From JAMLIN01 sp964476625 (GTDB taxonomy: Bacteria > Pseudomonadota > Gammaproteobacteria > Burkholderiales > Burkholderiaceae_E): DNA of 64,000 nt. The notes below the pieces were generated by a model that was not told the origin of the DNA, searched no databases, and saw nothing but the letters and a program-made list of their open reading frames with translations. This document shows positions 16,949-26,344 of this stretch, piece after piece. Within the stretch, counting starts at the first letter, position 1. Each line of letters begins with the position of its first letter. Where the stretch lies: NCBI GenBank assembly GCA_964476625.1, contig CAYZBJ010000006.1, positions 1-64,000 on the forward strand. The letters are read 5' to 3'. Made by a program: the position numbers and the translations under genes.

Positions 16949-17197
16949 TCAGCTTGCCAGCCAGGCATCCACCTCGTCGGCCGTCGCATGCCGGCCCGTG
17001 GTGCGGTACTCCTCCCACGCCTTGAGCGTGTCCTGCCGGAAAGCCTCGCGCTTCTCTTCGCGCTCGACGTACTGCGTGATCGCCTCGCGCATCAGCCAGT
17101 GGGACGTGCGGTGGCGTGCGTCGGCCAAGCGCTTCACGCGCGCCTTGATATCGGGGTCGATCCTGATCGCCACAGGGCGAGCGGATGTCGAAGTCAT
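16949..17197 (-). CDS. CopG/ParD-type ribbon-helix-helix antitoxin
   Basis: Eighty-two residues. The ribbon-helix-helix is at residues about 8-50 (RPVAIRIDPDIKARVKRLAD, RTSHWLMREAITQYVEREE) and the C-terminal tail (EEYRTTGRHATADEVDAWL) is the kind that wraps the toxin. It is 29 bases upstream of the truncated ParE-like frame, so the pair is a type II toxin-antitoxin remnant in which only the antitoxin is intact. As an orphan antitoxin it may still bind its own promoter. Confidence 0.85.
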   Translation of the reverse strand: MTSTSARPVAIRIDPDIKARVKRLADARHRTSHWLMREAITQYVEREEKREAFRQDTLKAWEEYRTTGRHATADEVDAWLAS

Positions 17198-17471
17198 GGC
17201 GAGCTCCCAAGCGGTCTCTTGAGGTAATACCTTGCCATACTCGACCCTCGGATCAATCCCGAAATCATGGGTGGCCGACTTTACCTACGTCTGGACCGAT
17301 CAGGGGTGGCTGTGTGGCTACTCGGAGTGTCCGGAAGAATGAGGACAGCCCACTTCGCCAGATTTCGTGGCTTATGCCTCCGGCCGGCCGCTGCGCGGCC
17401 TTAACTTGCCTTCGCCGCAAGCCAAGAGACCTGCGGCGCGAGGCGCGCCGGCGCTGCGCGCGCCAAGAGCG
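17198..17471. other. Intergenic region between CopG gene and glmS stop
   Basis: About 270 bases. The middle third is less GC-rich than the core genome and resembles mobile-element debris by composition, but no ORF, terminal repeat or recognisable transposase fragment can be supported. The right end contains one arm of the glmS hairpin. Confidence 0.35.
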
Positions 17472-17495
17472 TCACTCGACGGTGACGCTCTTGGC
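17462..17495 (-). terminator. 14-bp perfect hairpin spanning the glmS stop codon
   Basis: GCCAAGAGCGTCAC (17462-17475) and its exact complement (17482-17495) with a six-base loop. Read on the glmS strand, the last coding codons make one arm and the bases after the TGA at 17472-17474 make the other. The stem is strong, but no T-tract follows. It may terminate transcription, protect the 3' end of the mRNA, or act on ribosomes at the stop codon. Confidence 0.55.
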
Positions 17496-19325
17496 CAGGT
17501 TCCTCGGCTTGTCCACATCCGTGCCTCGGACGAGGGCGGCATGGTAGGACAGCAGCTGCAGCGGCACGACGTGCAGGATGGGGCTGAGCGCGCCGGCGTG
17601 GTCGACGAGGTTGATCACGTGGACGCCGTCGGCCGGCTCGATGCGGGTGTCGCGATCGGCGAAGATGAAGAGCTCGCCGCCGCGGGCGCGCACTTCCTGC
17701 AGGTTGCTCTTGAGCTTCTCGATCAGCGAGTCCTTGGGCGCCACCACCACCACCGGCATGTCGCGGTCGACCAGCGCCAGGGGCCCGTGCTTGAGCTCGC
17801 CCGCCGCATAGGCCTCGGCGTGGATGTAGGTGATCTCCTTGAGCTTCAGCGCGCCTTCCATCGCGATCGGGTAGTGCACCCCGCGGCCGAGGAAGAGGGC
17901 GTTTTCCTTCTGGGCGAAGCGGGCGGCCCACTCCTTGACCTCGCCTTCGCACTCGAGCACCCGGTTCATGGCCGCCGGCAGGTGGCGCAGCTGCTGGAGC
18001 AGCTCGCGTTCGCGCTCGGCGCCGAGCCGGCCACGCTGCTTGGCCAGCACCAGGCTGAGCACGAAGAGCGAGGCGAGCTGGGTGGTGAAGGCCTTGGTCG
18101 ATGCGACGCCGATCTCGGGGCCGGCCCGGGTCAGGAAGCGCAGCTTGCTCTGGCGGATCAGCGCCGATTCGGGCACGTTGCAGATCGTCAGGGTGTCGCG
18201 CAGTCCCTGGGTCTTGGCATGCTGGAGCGCGGCCAGGGTGTCGGCGGTCTCGCCCGACTGCGAGATGGTGACGACCAGGGTGCCGGGCATGGAGACGGAG
18301 TCGCGGTAGCGGTATTCGCTCGCGATCTCGACGTTGACCGGCAGGCCGGCGATCGATTCGATCCAGTACTTGGCGACCAGCCCGGCGTGGTAGCTGGTGC
18401 CGCAGGCGATGATCAGCAGTTGGCGGGTGCGCTTGAAGACCTCGGCCGCATCGGCGCCGAACAGCCCCGGCGAGATCGCGTTGGCATTGGCGAGCATCTC
18501 GAGCGTGTTGGCAATGGCGCCGGGCTGCTCGAAGATCTCCTTCTGCATGTAGTGCTCATAATTGCCGAGCTCGATCGCGTCGGCCGACATCTGGCTCTCG
18601 ACGATCGCGCGTTCGGCCGGCTTCCCGTCGGCGTCGGCGATGGTGTAGCCGTCGGCGCGGATCTCGACGACGTCGCCTTCCTCGAGGTAGCTCACATGGC
18701 GGGTCACCTGCAGCAGCGCCGAGGTGTCCGAGGCGAGGAAGTTCTCGCCCTTGCCGCTGCCGCCGTTGCCGATGCCCAGCAGCAGCGGCGAGCCGCGGCG
18801 TGAGCCGACGACGGTGCCAGGCTGCTTCGAGCTGATGGCGGCGATGGCATAGGCGCCGTCGAGCTGGCCGACGGTGAGGCGCACTGCCTCGAAGAGGGTC
18901 GCCCCAGCCTTCACATGGTGATGGAGCAGGTGGGCGATGACTTCGGTGTCGGTGTCCGACTGGAACTCGTAGCCTTCGGCGCGCAGCTTGTTGCGCAGGG
19001 CCTCGTGGTTCTCGATGATGCCGTTGTGCACCACGCAGACCTCGAAGCCGTCGCCGCTCGAGTAGTGCGGATGCGCGTTGTTCTCGGTGACGCCGCCGTG
19101 GGTGGCCCAGCGGGTATGGGCGATGCCGGTCGGCGCATCGGCATGCGCTTCGCTCGCGCGCGCCGCCAGGTCGGCGACCCGGCCGACCGCCCGGACCCGG
19201 TCGATCCGGCCGTTGAGCGTGGCGAGCCCCGCCGAGTCATAGCCGCGGTACTCGAGCTTGCGCAGGCCCTCGATCAGGATGGGCACGACATTGCGCGCCG
19301 CGACGGCCCCTACGATTCCGCACAT
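17472..19325 (-). CDS. glmS: Glutamine-fructose-6-phosphate aminotransferase (isomerising)
   Basis: A 617-residue cytoplasmic enzyme that makes glucosamine-6-phosphate from fructose-6-phosphate and glutamine, the first step to UDP-GlcNAc for peptidoglycan and lipid A. MCGIVGAVAARNVV has the nucleophile Cys at position 2 of the class II amidotransferase domain; two SIS sugar-isomerase domains follow (ACGTSYHAGLVAKYWIE, SQSGETADTLAAL, GRGVHYPIAMEGALKLKEI) and the protein ends PRNLAKSVTVE, as expected. Full length. It is 51 bases downstream of glmU on the same strand, the standard glmUS operon. No glmS ribozyme is expected in a Gram-negative and none is seen. Confidence 0.98.
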   Translation of the reverse strand: MCGIVGAVAARNVVPILIEGLRKLEYRGYDSAGLATLNGRIDRVRAVGRVADLAARASEAHADAPTGIAHTRWATHGGVTENNAHPHYSSGDGFEVCVVHNGIIENHEALRNKLRAEGYEFQSDTDTEVIAHLLHHHVKAGATLFEAVRLTVGQLDGAYAIAAISSKQPGTVVGSRRGSPLLLGIGNGGSGKGENFLASDTSALLQVTRHVSYLEEGDVVEIRADGYTIADADGKPAERAIVESQMSADAIELGNYEHYMQKEIFEQPGAIANTLEMLANANAISPGLFGADAAEVFKRTRQLLIIACGTSYHAGLVAKYWIESIAGLPVNVEIASEYRYRDSVSMPGTLVVTISQSGETADTLAALQHAKTQGLRDTLTICNVPESALIRQSKLRFLTRAGPEIGVASTKAFTTQLASLFVLSLVLAKQRGRLGAERERELLQQLRHLPAAMNRVLECEGEVKEWAARFAQKENALFLGRGVHYPIAMEGALKLKEITYIHAEAYAAGELKHGPLALVDRDMPVVVVAPKDSLIEKLKSNLQEVRARGGELFIFADRDTRIEPADGVHVINLVDHAGALSPILHVVPLQLLSYHAALVRGTDVDKPRNLAKSVTVE

Positions 19326-19376
19326 CTTGGTGGCTCCTTGCTCACGCTCGCTGGGAACCTGTGGATTCGCAGGTTC

Positions 19377-20738
19377 TCATGGTTTGGGCTGCTTGACGGG
19401 ACGCTTCCAGTTCTCGATCGTGGTCTGCTTCGCGCGCGAGATGGTGAGCTTGCCGGCGGGGGCTTCGCGGGTCAGCGTGGTGCCGGCCCCGAGGGTGGCG
19501 CCCGCGCCGACCGTGACCGGCGCGACCAGCTGGGTGTCGCTGCCGATGAAGGCATCGTCGCCGATGACCGTCTTGTACTTGTTGGCGCCGTCGTAGTTGC
19601 AGGTGATGGTGCCCGCGCCGATGTTGACCCGGGCACCGACATCGGCGTCGCCGACATAGGCGAGGTGGTTGGCCTTCGAGCCTTCGCCCATGCGGGTTGC
19701 CTTCATCTCGACGAAGTTGCCGACATGGGTGTGAGCCGCAAGCTCGGTGCCCGGGCGCAGTCGTGCGTAGGGGCCGATGCGGGCCTCGGCGCCCACCTTG
19801 GCGCCGTCGATGTGGGTGAAGGGCAGGATCTGCGCGCCGGCGCCGATGCGGGCGTCGCGCAGCACGCAGTTGGCGCCGATGCTGGCGCCGTCGGCGATCT
19901 CGACCCGGCCTTCGAAGACGCAGTTGACGTCGATCGAGACCTCGGCGCCGCAGGCGAGGCTGCCGCGCACGTCGATCCGGGCCGGGTCCGCGAGCGTGAC
20001 GCCGGCGTCCATCAGGGCGTCGGCGATGCTGCGCTGGTGGACGCGTTCGAGTTCGGCGAGCTGGCGCTTGCTGTTGACCCCGAGGGTCTCCCAGGCATCG
20101 GCCGGCTGCGCCGAGACGATCGGCATGCCGTCGGCGACCGCCGCCGCGACGATGTCGGTCAGGTAGTACTCGCCCTGGGCGTTGTTGTTCGACAGCCCGG
20201 CGAGCCAGCGCTTGAGCGCCGGGGTCGGGGCGACGAGGATGCCGGTGTTGACCTCGCGGATCGCCAGGGTCGCGGCATCGGCGTCCTTGTGCTCGACGAT
20301 GCGCACGATGCGGCCATCCTCGCGCACGATGCGGCCGTAGCCGCTGGGGTCCTCGAGATCGACGGTGAGCAGCGCGAGCTTGTCGGCGCCGGCGGCGGCG
20401 ACCAGCTTCGCGAGGGTCGCGGCGCGGGTGAGCGGGACGTCGCCGTAGAGCACGATGGTCGGCGCGCTGTCGTCGAGTTCGGGCGCGGCCTGCGCTACCG
20501 CGTGGCCGGTGCCGAGCTGCGGCGCCTGCAGCACCCAGCGCACGTCGGGAGCGGCCATGCGCGTGGGCACCGTCTCGCCGCCATGGCCGTAGACCACGAT
20601 GTGCCGGCCCGGCGACAGGGTGCGGGCGCAGTCGAGGACATGGCCGAGCAGGGGCTTGCCGGCCAGCGGGTGGAGGACTTTCGGCAAGGCGGACCGCATC
20701 CGCTTGCCCATCCCGGCGGCCAGTATGACGACGTTCAT
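19377..20738 (-). CDS. glmU: Bifunctional UDP-N-acetylglucosamine pyrophosphorylase/glucosamine-1-phosphate acetyltransferase
   Basis: A 453-residue two-domain enzyme. The N-terminal pyrophosphorylase has the nucleotide-binding LAAGMGKRMRSALPKVLHPL and YGDVPLT; the C-terminal left-handed beta-helix shows hexapeptide repeats (IGANCVLRDARIGAGAQILP) and the conserved HLAYVGDADVGARVNIGAG and NYDGANKYKT segments of the acetyltransferase. It supplies UDP-GlcNAc. Upstream of glmS in the same operon; ATG at 20736-20738. Confidence 0.98.
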   Translation of the reverse strand: MNVVILAAGMGKRMRSALPKVLHPLAGKPLLGHVLDCARTLSPGRHIVVYGHGGETVPTRMAAPDVRWVLQAPQLGTGHAVAQAAPELDDSAPTIVLYGDVPLTRAATLAKLVAAAGADKLALLTVDLEDPSGYGRIVREDGRIVRIVEHKDADAATLAIREVNTGILVAPTPALKRWLAGLSNNNAQGEYYLTDIVAAAVADGMPIVSAQPADAWETLGVNSKRQLAELERVHQRSIADALMDAGVTLADPARIDVRGSLACGAEVSIDVNCVFEGRVEIADGASIGANCVLRDARIGAGAQILPFTHIDGAKVGAEARIGPYARLRPGTELAAHTHVGNFVEMKATRMGEGSKANHLAYVGDADVGARVNIGAGTITCNYDGANKYKTVIGDDAFIGSDTQLVAPVTVGAGATLGAGTTLTREAPAGKLTISRAKQTTIENWKRPVKQPKP

Positions 20739-20907
20739 TTTGTCTTTTGGATCAAGGGGTTATGCGACGAACAGGAGAGGGTCGATCGATCTTAGCATGC
20801 GTGCTACGACAGTAGACACGATATGCCGGGACCCCGCGCCAAGTCGATGACGGAATGCCTGCTGGGGTCGATGCACGGCCGGTGCGCGCAGCGCCGGCGG
20901 CCGTTCG

Positions 20908-22350
20908 CTAGCTTCGGGCGGGCTGGCGCTCGTAGAAGATCTGGGGCGCAAAGGTGCCGACGACCATGCCGACGATGGCCGCGATCACGCCGACGAGCTG
21001 CGGCGGCACCAGCGCCTCGGGTGCGAAGTTCAGGCAGAAAAGCCAGGTCGTCTCGCCGCAGAGGATGGACAGCAGCGCGCCCTGGACCGTGGCCCGTTTC
21101 CAGAACACCCCGGCGGCCAGTGGTACGAGGGCACCGACCAGGGTGACCGAATAGGCTTCCTGGATCATCTCGTACATGGTGCTCTGGCTGTTGAGGGCGA
21201 AGAGCAGGGCGGCGATGGTGAAGAGCACCAGCACGGTGCGCAGCAGGACGAGGAAGCGCCGGTCCGAGATCTGCGGCATGAAGGGCCGCAGCACGTTCTC
21301 GGTGAACAGGGCGGTGGGGGCGAGCAGGGCGCCCGCCGCGGTCGACAGGATTGCCGAGACCAGTGCCCCGAAGAACAGGACCTGGGCCCAGAGCGGGGTC
21401 CGGTCGAGGATCAGCTGCGGCAGGATCCGCTGGATGTCGCGCTCGTCCTCCGAGGCGAAGAGCTCGGTGAAGGTCGGATCGATGACGATCGCCGAGTAGG
21501 CGATGAACATCGGCACGAAGGCGAAGCACAGGTAGATGATGCCGCCCAGCAGGGTGCCGCGCACCGCGGTCTTCTCGTCACGGGCGCTGGTGACCCGCTG
21601 GAAGACGTCCTGCTGCGGGATCGAGCCGAGCGCCATGGTCAGGAAGGCGGCGACGAAGGCGAACCATTCCACGCTTCCTCCCCTGGGCAGGAGATTCAGC
21701 TTGCCGGCCTCGGCGGCGGCCGTCACCACCGTGACCGGGCCGCCGGCCATGTCGCTGACGACGAAGGCGATCGCGGTGAGGCCGATCACGATCACCGCCG
21801 TCTGCACCAGGTCGGTGAGCGCGATCGACCACATGCCGCCGAACAGGGTGTAGAGCATCACGATCACGGCGGCGATCATGATGCCGTGCGTCAGGCTCAG
21901 GGCGCCGCCGGAGAAGACCGAGAAGATCAGTCCCAGGGCGGTCAGCTGGGCTGCCGTCCAGCCGAGGTAGGAGGCGGTGATCGCGAGGCTGGTGATGACC
22001 TCGATCGACTTGCCGTAGCGTCGGCGGTAGTAGTCGCCGATGGTCAGCAGGTCGAGCCGGTACAGGACCCGGGCGAACAGCACCGCGAACAGGATCAGGG
22101 CGCAGGAGGCGCCGAAGGGGTCGGCGGGAACGCCCGAGAGGCCATCGCGCGCGAAGGTGGCTGAGACCGAGAGCACGGTTTCGGCGCCGAACCAGGTGGC
22201 GAACACCGTCGCCATGTTCATGTACAGCGGCAGGCTGCGCCCGGCGACCAGGAAGTCCTTGGCGTTGTGCACCCGCTTCGCCGCGTAGAGGGCGATCAGG
22301 ACGGTTCCGGTCAGGTAGACGGCGACGAGTGCGAGCAGCATGGCGGGCAT
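20908..22350 (-). CDS. Sodium:solute symporter family (SSS) transporter
   Basis: A 480-residue membrane protein with about 13 hydrophobic helices. KRVHNAKDFLVAGRSLPLYM, FATWFGAETVLSVSAT, and QQDVFQRVTSARDEKTA are typical of the SSS/PutP superfamily, which couple Na+ to uptake of organic solutes. The substrate cannot be told. The ATG at 22348-22350 is used; an in-frame ATG nine bases downstream is possible. It is separated from glmU by 169 bases on the same strand and is probably transcribed from its own promoter. Confidence 0.9.
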   Translation of the reverse strand: MPAMLLALVAVYLTGTVLIALYAAKRVHNAKDFLVAGRSLPLYMNMATVFATWFGAETVLSVSATFARDGLSGVPADPFGASCALILFAVLFARVLYRLDLLTIGDYYRRRYGKSIEVITSLAITASYLGWTAAQLTALGLIFSVFSGGALSLTHGIMIAAVIVMLYTLFGGMWSIALTDLVQTAVIVIGLTAIAFVVSDMAGGPVTVVTAAAEAGKLNLLPRGGSVEWFAFVAAFLTMALGSIPQQDVFQRVTSARDEKTAVRGTLLGGIIYLCFAFVPMFIAYSAIVIDPTFTELFASEDERDIQRILPQLILDRTPLWAQVLFFGALVSAILSTAAGALLAPTALFTENVLRPFMPQISDRRFLVLLRTVLVLFTIAALLFALNSQSTMYEMIQEAYSVTLVGALVPLAAGVFWKRATVQGALLSILCGETTWLFCLNFAPEALVPPQLVGVIAAIVGMVVGTFAPQIFYERQPARS

Positions 22351-22428
22351 CCCGGGGGAAGGCGCCGCATTTTAAGGCCATCCGCGGCCGGCGCGGCATC
22401 CGCGTTGCGCGGATGGTTCAGTGGCCGT

Positions 22429-23982
22429 TCAGGCCACCCATTTCCAGAGTTCGAGGACGCCAAGCAGGACGACCAGCGCCGCCAGCCAGCCGATGCGCCG
22501 GCGCAGGTCGCGCTGCTCGCTGGCCATGCGCTCGAGCAGCCTTTCATGGCGCTGCCCGCTTTCGTCCTCGATCGACTTGTGGAGCGCCGCTTGGACGAGG
22601 CGGGGGATCTGTGGAATCAGCTGCGCCCACTGCGGCGCTTCGCGCTGGACCCGGTCGACCAGGCCGCGCCAGCCGATCTGCTCGGCCATCCACTGCTCGA
22701 GGATCGGCTTGGCGGTGACCCAGAGGTCCAGGTCGGGGTCGAGGTCCCGGCCCAGGCCTTCGATGTTGAGCAGGGTCTTCTGCAGCAGCACGAGCTGGGG
22801 CTGGATCTCGACGTTGAAGCGCCGCGATGCCTGGAACAGCCGCAGCAGGACCAGTCCGAGGGAGATCTCCTTCAGGGGCCGGTCGAAGAAGGGTTCGCAG
22901 CAGGCCCGGATCGCGCCTTCGAGCTCGTCGATCCGGGTGTCGCGGGGGACCCAGCCCGACTCGACGTGCAGTTCGGCCACCCGCTGGTAGTCGCGCCGAA
23001 AGAAGGCGAGGAAGTTCTGGGCGAGGTAGTTCTTGTCGAACTCCGAGAGCGAGCCGACGATGCCGAAGTCGAGCGCGATGTAGCGGTTGAAGTCCTCGCC
23101 GTCGACCCCGACCAGGATGTTGCCCGGATGCATGTCGGCGTGGAAGAAGCCGTGGCGAAACACCTGGGTGAAGAAGATGTCGACCCCGTCGCGCGAGAGC
23201 TTCTTCAGGTCGACGCCGGCCTGGCGGATCTGCTCGGTCCGGCCGATCGGGATGCCGTGCATGCGCTCCATCGTCAGCACGGTGCTCGACGAATGATCCC
23301 AGTGCATCTCCGGTATGCGCAGCAGGTCGGAACCGAGAAAATTGCGGCGCAGCTGGGCGGCGTTGGCGGCTTCGCGCAGCAGGTCGAGCTCGTCGTGGAG
23401 GTACTTGTCGAACTCGCCGATCACCTCGAGCGGCCGCAGGCGGCGGGCGTCGGCCGAAACCTTCAGCAGCAGCGAGCCTGCGAGGCGCAGCAGCTCGAGG
23501 TCGCGCTCGATCACCTCGGCCATGCCGGGCCGCAGGACCTTGACCGCCACCTCCCGGCCGTCGTGCAGGCGGGCGAAGTGGACCTGGGCGATCGAGGCCG
23601 AGGCGACCGGCACGCGGTCGAACTCGGCGTAGATCGTTGCCAGCGGCCGGCCGAGGCTGCGCTCGATCTGGGCGACCGCCTGCTCGCCGGGAAAGGGCGG
23701 GACCCGGTCCTGCAGATGGGCGAGCTCGTCGGCGATGTCGGTCGGCAGCAGGTCGCGTCGGGTCGAGAGCACCTGGCCGAACTTCACGAAGATCGGGCCG
23801 AGGCGCTCGAGCGCCTGGCGCAGGCGCACCCCGCGCGGCGCATCGAGGCGGCGCCCGAAACGTAGCCAGCGCCCGAGCGTGAGCAGCAGCGGCATACGGC
23901 TGCCGGCGCCCGTGACGACGATTTCGTCGAGGCCGCTCAGCCAGGCGACGAAGAGGATTCGGGTGAACCGGGTGATGCGCAC
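22429..23982 (-). CDS. ubiB: UbiB/ABC1 atypical kinase family protein (ubiquinone biosynthesis)
   Basis: A 517-residue protein required for ubiquinone synthesis. The KxGQ motif is in PIFVKFGQVLSTRRDL, the alanine-rich loop in ASASIAQVHFA, the catalytic HADMHPGNILV and the metal-binding ALDFGIVGSL are all present, and a C-terminal hydrophobic helix pair (GWLAALVVLLGVLELWKW) anchors it to the membrane. Length is normal for UbiB. No ubiE or ubiJ is adjacent; the gene stands between the symporter and the tas operon. Confidence 0.95.
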   Translation of the reverse strand: MRITRFTRILFVAWLSGLDEIVVTGAGSRMPLLLTLGRWLRFGRRLDAPRGVRLRQALERLGPIFVKFGQVLSTRRDLLPTDIADELAHLQDRVPPFPGEQAVAQIERSLGRPLATIYAEFDRVPVASASIAQVHFARLHDGREVAVKVLRPGMAEVIERDLELLRLAGSLLLKVSADARRLRPLEVIGEFDKYLHDELDLLREAANAAQLRRNFLGSDLLRIPEMHWDHSSSTVLTMERMHGIPIGRTEQIRQAGVDLKKLSRDGVDIFFTQVFRHGFFHADMHPGNILVGVDGEDFNRYIALDFGIVGSLSEFDKNYLAQNFLAFFRRDYQRVAELHVESGWVPRDTRIDELEGAIRACCEPFFDRPLKEISLGLVLLRLFQASRRFNVEIQPQLVLLQKTLLNIEGLGRDLDPDLDLWVTAKPILEQWMAEQIGWRGLVDRVQREAPQWAQLIPQIPRLVQAALHKSIEDESGQRHERLLERMASEQRDLRRRIGWLAALVVLLGVLELWKWVA

Positions 23983-24012
23983 GATGGGCCTGCCTGTCCC
24001 GGTCGCGGGTGC

Positions 24013-25050
24013 TTATGCCGCCGGATTCGGATAGAGGCGCTGGATCTTCTCGATGCCGGCGAGCGTTTCGGCGTCGAGCACGGTATCGGCTGCATCGAGG
24101 TTCTCGGCGAGCTGCGCCGTCGAGGTGGCGCCGATGATCGATGAGCCGACGAACCAGCGGCCGAGGACATAGCCGTGCGCCAGTTCCACCAGGCTCAGGC
24201 CGCGCGACCTCGCGAGCTCGTCGTAGGCGGCAATCGCATCGTCGACATGGGGCTTGGCGTAGCGAGGGCCGAACGACGGGAACAGGGTGAAGCGGGCGCC
24301 TTCGGGCTGCGCGCCGCCCATGTACTTGCCGGCGAGCTTGCCGCCGGCGAGCGGACCGTAGGGGAGCAGCGACATGTCGTGCCGATGCAGCGCCTCGGCC
24401 AGGTCGCCGTCGGCCGAGCGCGAGACCAGGCTGTAGCAGTTCTGCACGGTCACCGGACCGGGCAGGCCGAGCTCGGCGGCGGCGCGATGAAAGGCGCAGA
24501 CCCCCCAGGTCGATTCGTTGGACAGGCCCCAGTAGCGGATCTTGCCGGCCTGCACCAGGGCGCCCATCGCCTCGACCTGCTCGGCGATCGACGGGCCCTC
24601 GCGCTCGGCGGTGGGGTCGAACACGGTCTGGCCGAAATTCGGCAGGTTCCGCTGCGGCCAGTGGATCTGGTAGAGGTCGATGCGGTCGGTCTGCAGGCGG
24701 CGCAGGCTGGTCTCGCAGGCCTCGGTGATGTTGGTCCGGTTCAGGTCGGTGCGCCCGCCCCGGATCCAGTCGCGCCGACCTGGCCCGGCGACCTTGGTCG
24801 CGACCACGAGCGCGTCGCGGTCATGGCCGGCGAGCCAGCGACCGAGGTATTCCTCGGTACGACCCTGGGTTTCGGCGCGCGGCGGCACCGGGTACATCTC
24901 TGCCGTATCGATGAAATTGACCCCGCGCTCGATCGCCAGGTCGAGCTGCGCATGGGCCTCGGCCTCGGTGTTCTGCTGGCCCCAGGTCATGGTGCCGAGG
25001 CAGATGGTGGACACCTCGAGTTCGGTGCCGGGCAGGGTCCGGAATTTCAT
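24013..25050 (-). CDS. tas: NADP(H)-dependent aldo-keto reductase, Tas family
   Basis: A 345-residue TIM-barrel aldo-keto reductase. The opening LPGTELEVSTICLGTMTWGQQ, then FIDTAEMYPVPPRAETQG and DLYQIHWPQRNLPNFG, match the Tas family closely. The conserved catalytic tyrosine lies in the AEMYPVPP segment. Start ATG at 25048-25050 overlaps the ttcA stop by four bases (ATGA) and follows GAGGTGAGC. Last gene of the four-gene operon SDR-folB-ttcA-tas. The natural substrate is unknown. Confidence 0.92.
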   Translation of the reverse strand: MKFRTLPGTELEVSTICLGTMTWGQQNTEAEAHAQLDLAIERGVNFIDTAEMYPVPPRAETQGRTEEYLGRWLAGHDRDALVVATKVAGPGRRDWIRGGRTDLNRTNITEACETSLRRLQTDRIDLYQIHWPQRNLPNFGQTVFDPTAEREGPSIAEQVEAMGALVQAGKIRYWGLSNESTWGVCAFHRAAAELGLPGPVTVQNCYSLVSRSADGDLAEALHRHDMSLLPYGPLAGGKLAGKYMGGAQPEGARFTLFPSFGPRYAKPHVDDAIAAYDELARSRGLSLVELAHGYVLGRWFVGSSIIGATSTAQLAENLDAADTVLDAETLAGIEKIQRLYPNPAA

Positions 25051-25958
25051 CGCTTGCTCACCTCTCGCTTCACGGTTTCGATTGCAGGATGGAAGGATAT
25101 CTGGTCGAAGGCGATGTCGCCGTCCGGGCGGGGTTGGCCGTCGGCGACGATGCCGGCGAAATCGAAGAGATCGCGGTCCATCAGGTGCGAGGGCACCACC
25201 CGGCCGAGGGCCGCGAAGGTGTTCTCGACCCGGCCGGGAAAGCGCTTCTCCCACTCGCGCAGCATGTCCTTGGTCACCTGGCGCTGCAGGTTCGCCTGCG
25301 AGCCGCAGAGGTTGCAGGGAATGATCGGGAACTCGCGCCACTGCGCATAGGCTTCGAGGTCGGCTTCGCGCACATAGGCGAGCGGCCGGATCACGACGTG
25401 GCGGCCGTCGTCCGAGACGAGCTTGGGCGGCATCGCCTTGAGCTTGCCGCCATGGAACAGGTTCAGGAAGAAGGTCTCGAGGATGTCGTCGCGATGGTGG
25501 CCGAGCGCAATGCGGGTCGCGCCCAGCTCGCTCGCCACCCGGTACAGGATGCCGCGGCGCAGCCGCGAGCACAGCGAGCACATCGTGCGCCCCTCGGGGA
25601 TCACCCGGGTGACGATCGAGTAGGTGTCCTGGGTCTCGATCCGGAACGGCACCCCGATGCTGCGCAGGTAGTCGGGCAGCACTTCGGCGGGAAACCCGGG
25701 CTGCTTCTGGTCGAGGTTGACCGCGACGATCCCGAAATCGATCGGCGCCCGCTCGCGCAGGGTCAGCAGCAGGTCGAGCAGGGCGTAGCTGTCCTTGCCG
25801 CCGGACAGGCACACCATCACCTTGTCGCCCGGGCCGATCATGGCGTGGTCGCCGATCGCCTGGCCGGTCAGGCGCAGCAGGCGCTTGTGCAGCTTGTTGC
25901 GCTCATGGGCGATCCGCTCCTGGCGGCGCGGGTCGGCGAGGGTGGCGGAATCGTTCAT
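25047..25958 (-). CDS. ttcA: tRNA 2-thiocytidine biosynthesis protein TtcA
   Basis: A 303-residue PP-loop ATPase that thiolates cytidine 32 of tRNA. The PP-loop is LSGGKDSYALLDLL; an iron-sulfur-cluster pair MCSLCSRLRRG and the third CNLCGSQ motif are present. ATG at 25956-25958 overlaps the folB stop by four bases. Its end overlaps tas. Length and motifs are normal; all cysteines of the family appear intact. Confidence 0.96.
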   Translation of the reverse strand: MNDSATLADPRRQERIAHERNKLHKRLLRLTGQAIGDHAMIGPGDKVMVCLSGGKDSYALLDLLLTLRERAPIDFGIVAVNLDQKQPGFPAEVLPDYLRSIGVPFRIETQDTYSIVTRVIPEGRTMCSLCSRLRRGILYRVASELGATRIALGHHRDDILETFFLNLFHGGKLKAMPPKLVSDDGRHVVIRPLAYVREADLEAYAQWREFPIIPCNLCGSQANLQRQVTKDMLREWEKRFPGRVENTFAALGRVVPSHLMDRDLFDFAGIVADGQPRPDGDIAFDQISFHPAIETVKREVSKR

Positions 25959-26344
25959 GCCCGGATCCGGAAGACTTCGATGCCGACGGTTCGACAGTCG
26001 GCATAGACATGGGGTTTCTCGGTGCTGGCGCGCACCGCGCTGACCGACGGATTCTCGAGGCAGGCCGCGACGATCCGGTCGAGCAGGGTTTCCTGCAGGT
26101 TGAAATGCCCCGAGCGCGCGATCTCGACGATCCGGCGGCGCAGGAAGTCGTAGTCGATCACGTCCTCGACCGCGTCGCGCATCGAGGTCGAGGCCGCGAT
26201 CGGCACGAAGATGTCGACGTTGATCAGCACCCGCTGGGGTGCGAGCCGCTCGAAGTCGTGGAAGCCGATCGAGGCTTCGACCGCGAGCTCCTGCAGGAAG
26301 ATCCGGCGGCAGTCGGCGAGCCGCGGGTCGAGTAGCCAGGTCAA
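25955..26344 (-). CDS. folB: Dihydroneopterin aldolase
   Basis: A 129-residue folate-pathway enzyme that converts dihydroneopterin to 6-hydroxymethyldihydropterin. IFLQELAVEASIGFHDFERLAPQ contains the usual start of the fold, and ASTEKPHVYADCRTVGIEV the C-terminal active-site region. Overlaps four bases with both its upstream SDR gene and downstream ttcA. The N-terminus is slightly longer than the shortest family members. Confidence 0.94.
   Translation of the reverse strand: MTWLLDPRLADCRRIFLQELAVEASIGFHDFERLAPQRVLINVDIFVPIAASTSMRDAVEDVIDYDFLRRRIVEIARSGHFNLQETLLDRIVAACLENPSVSAVRASTEKPHVYADCRTVGIEVFRIRA

Noticed and set aside
17230..17470. Insertion sequence remnant between CopG and glmS
   Set aside because: Composition differs, but no terminal inverted repeats, target duplication or transposase fragment could be supported.
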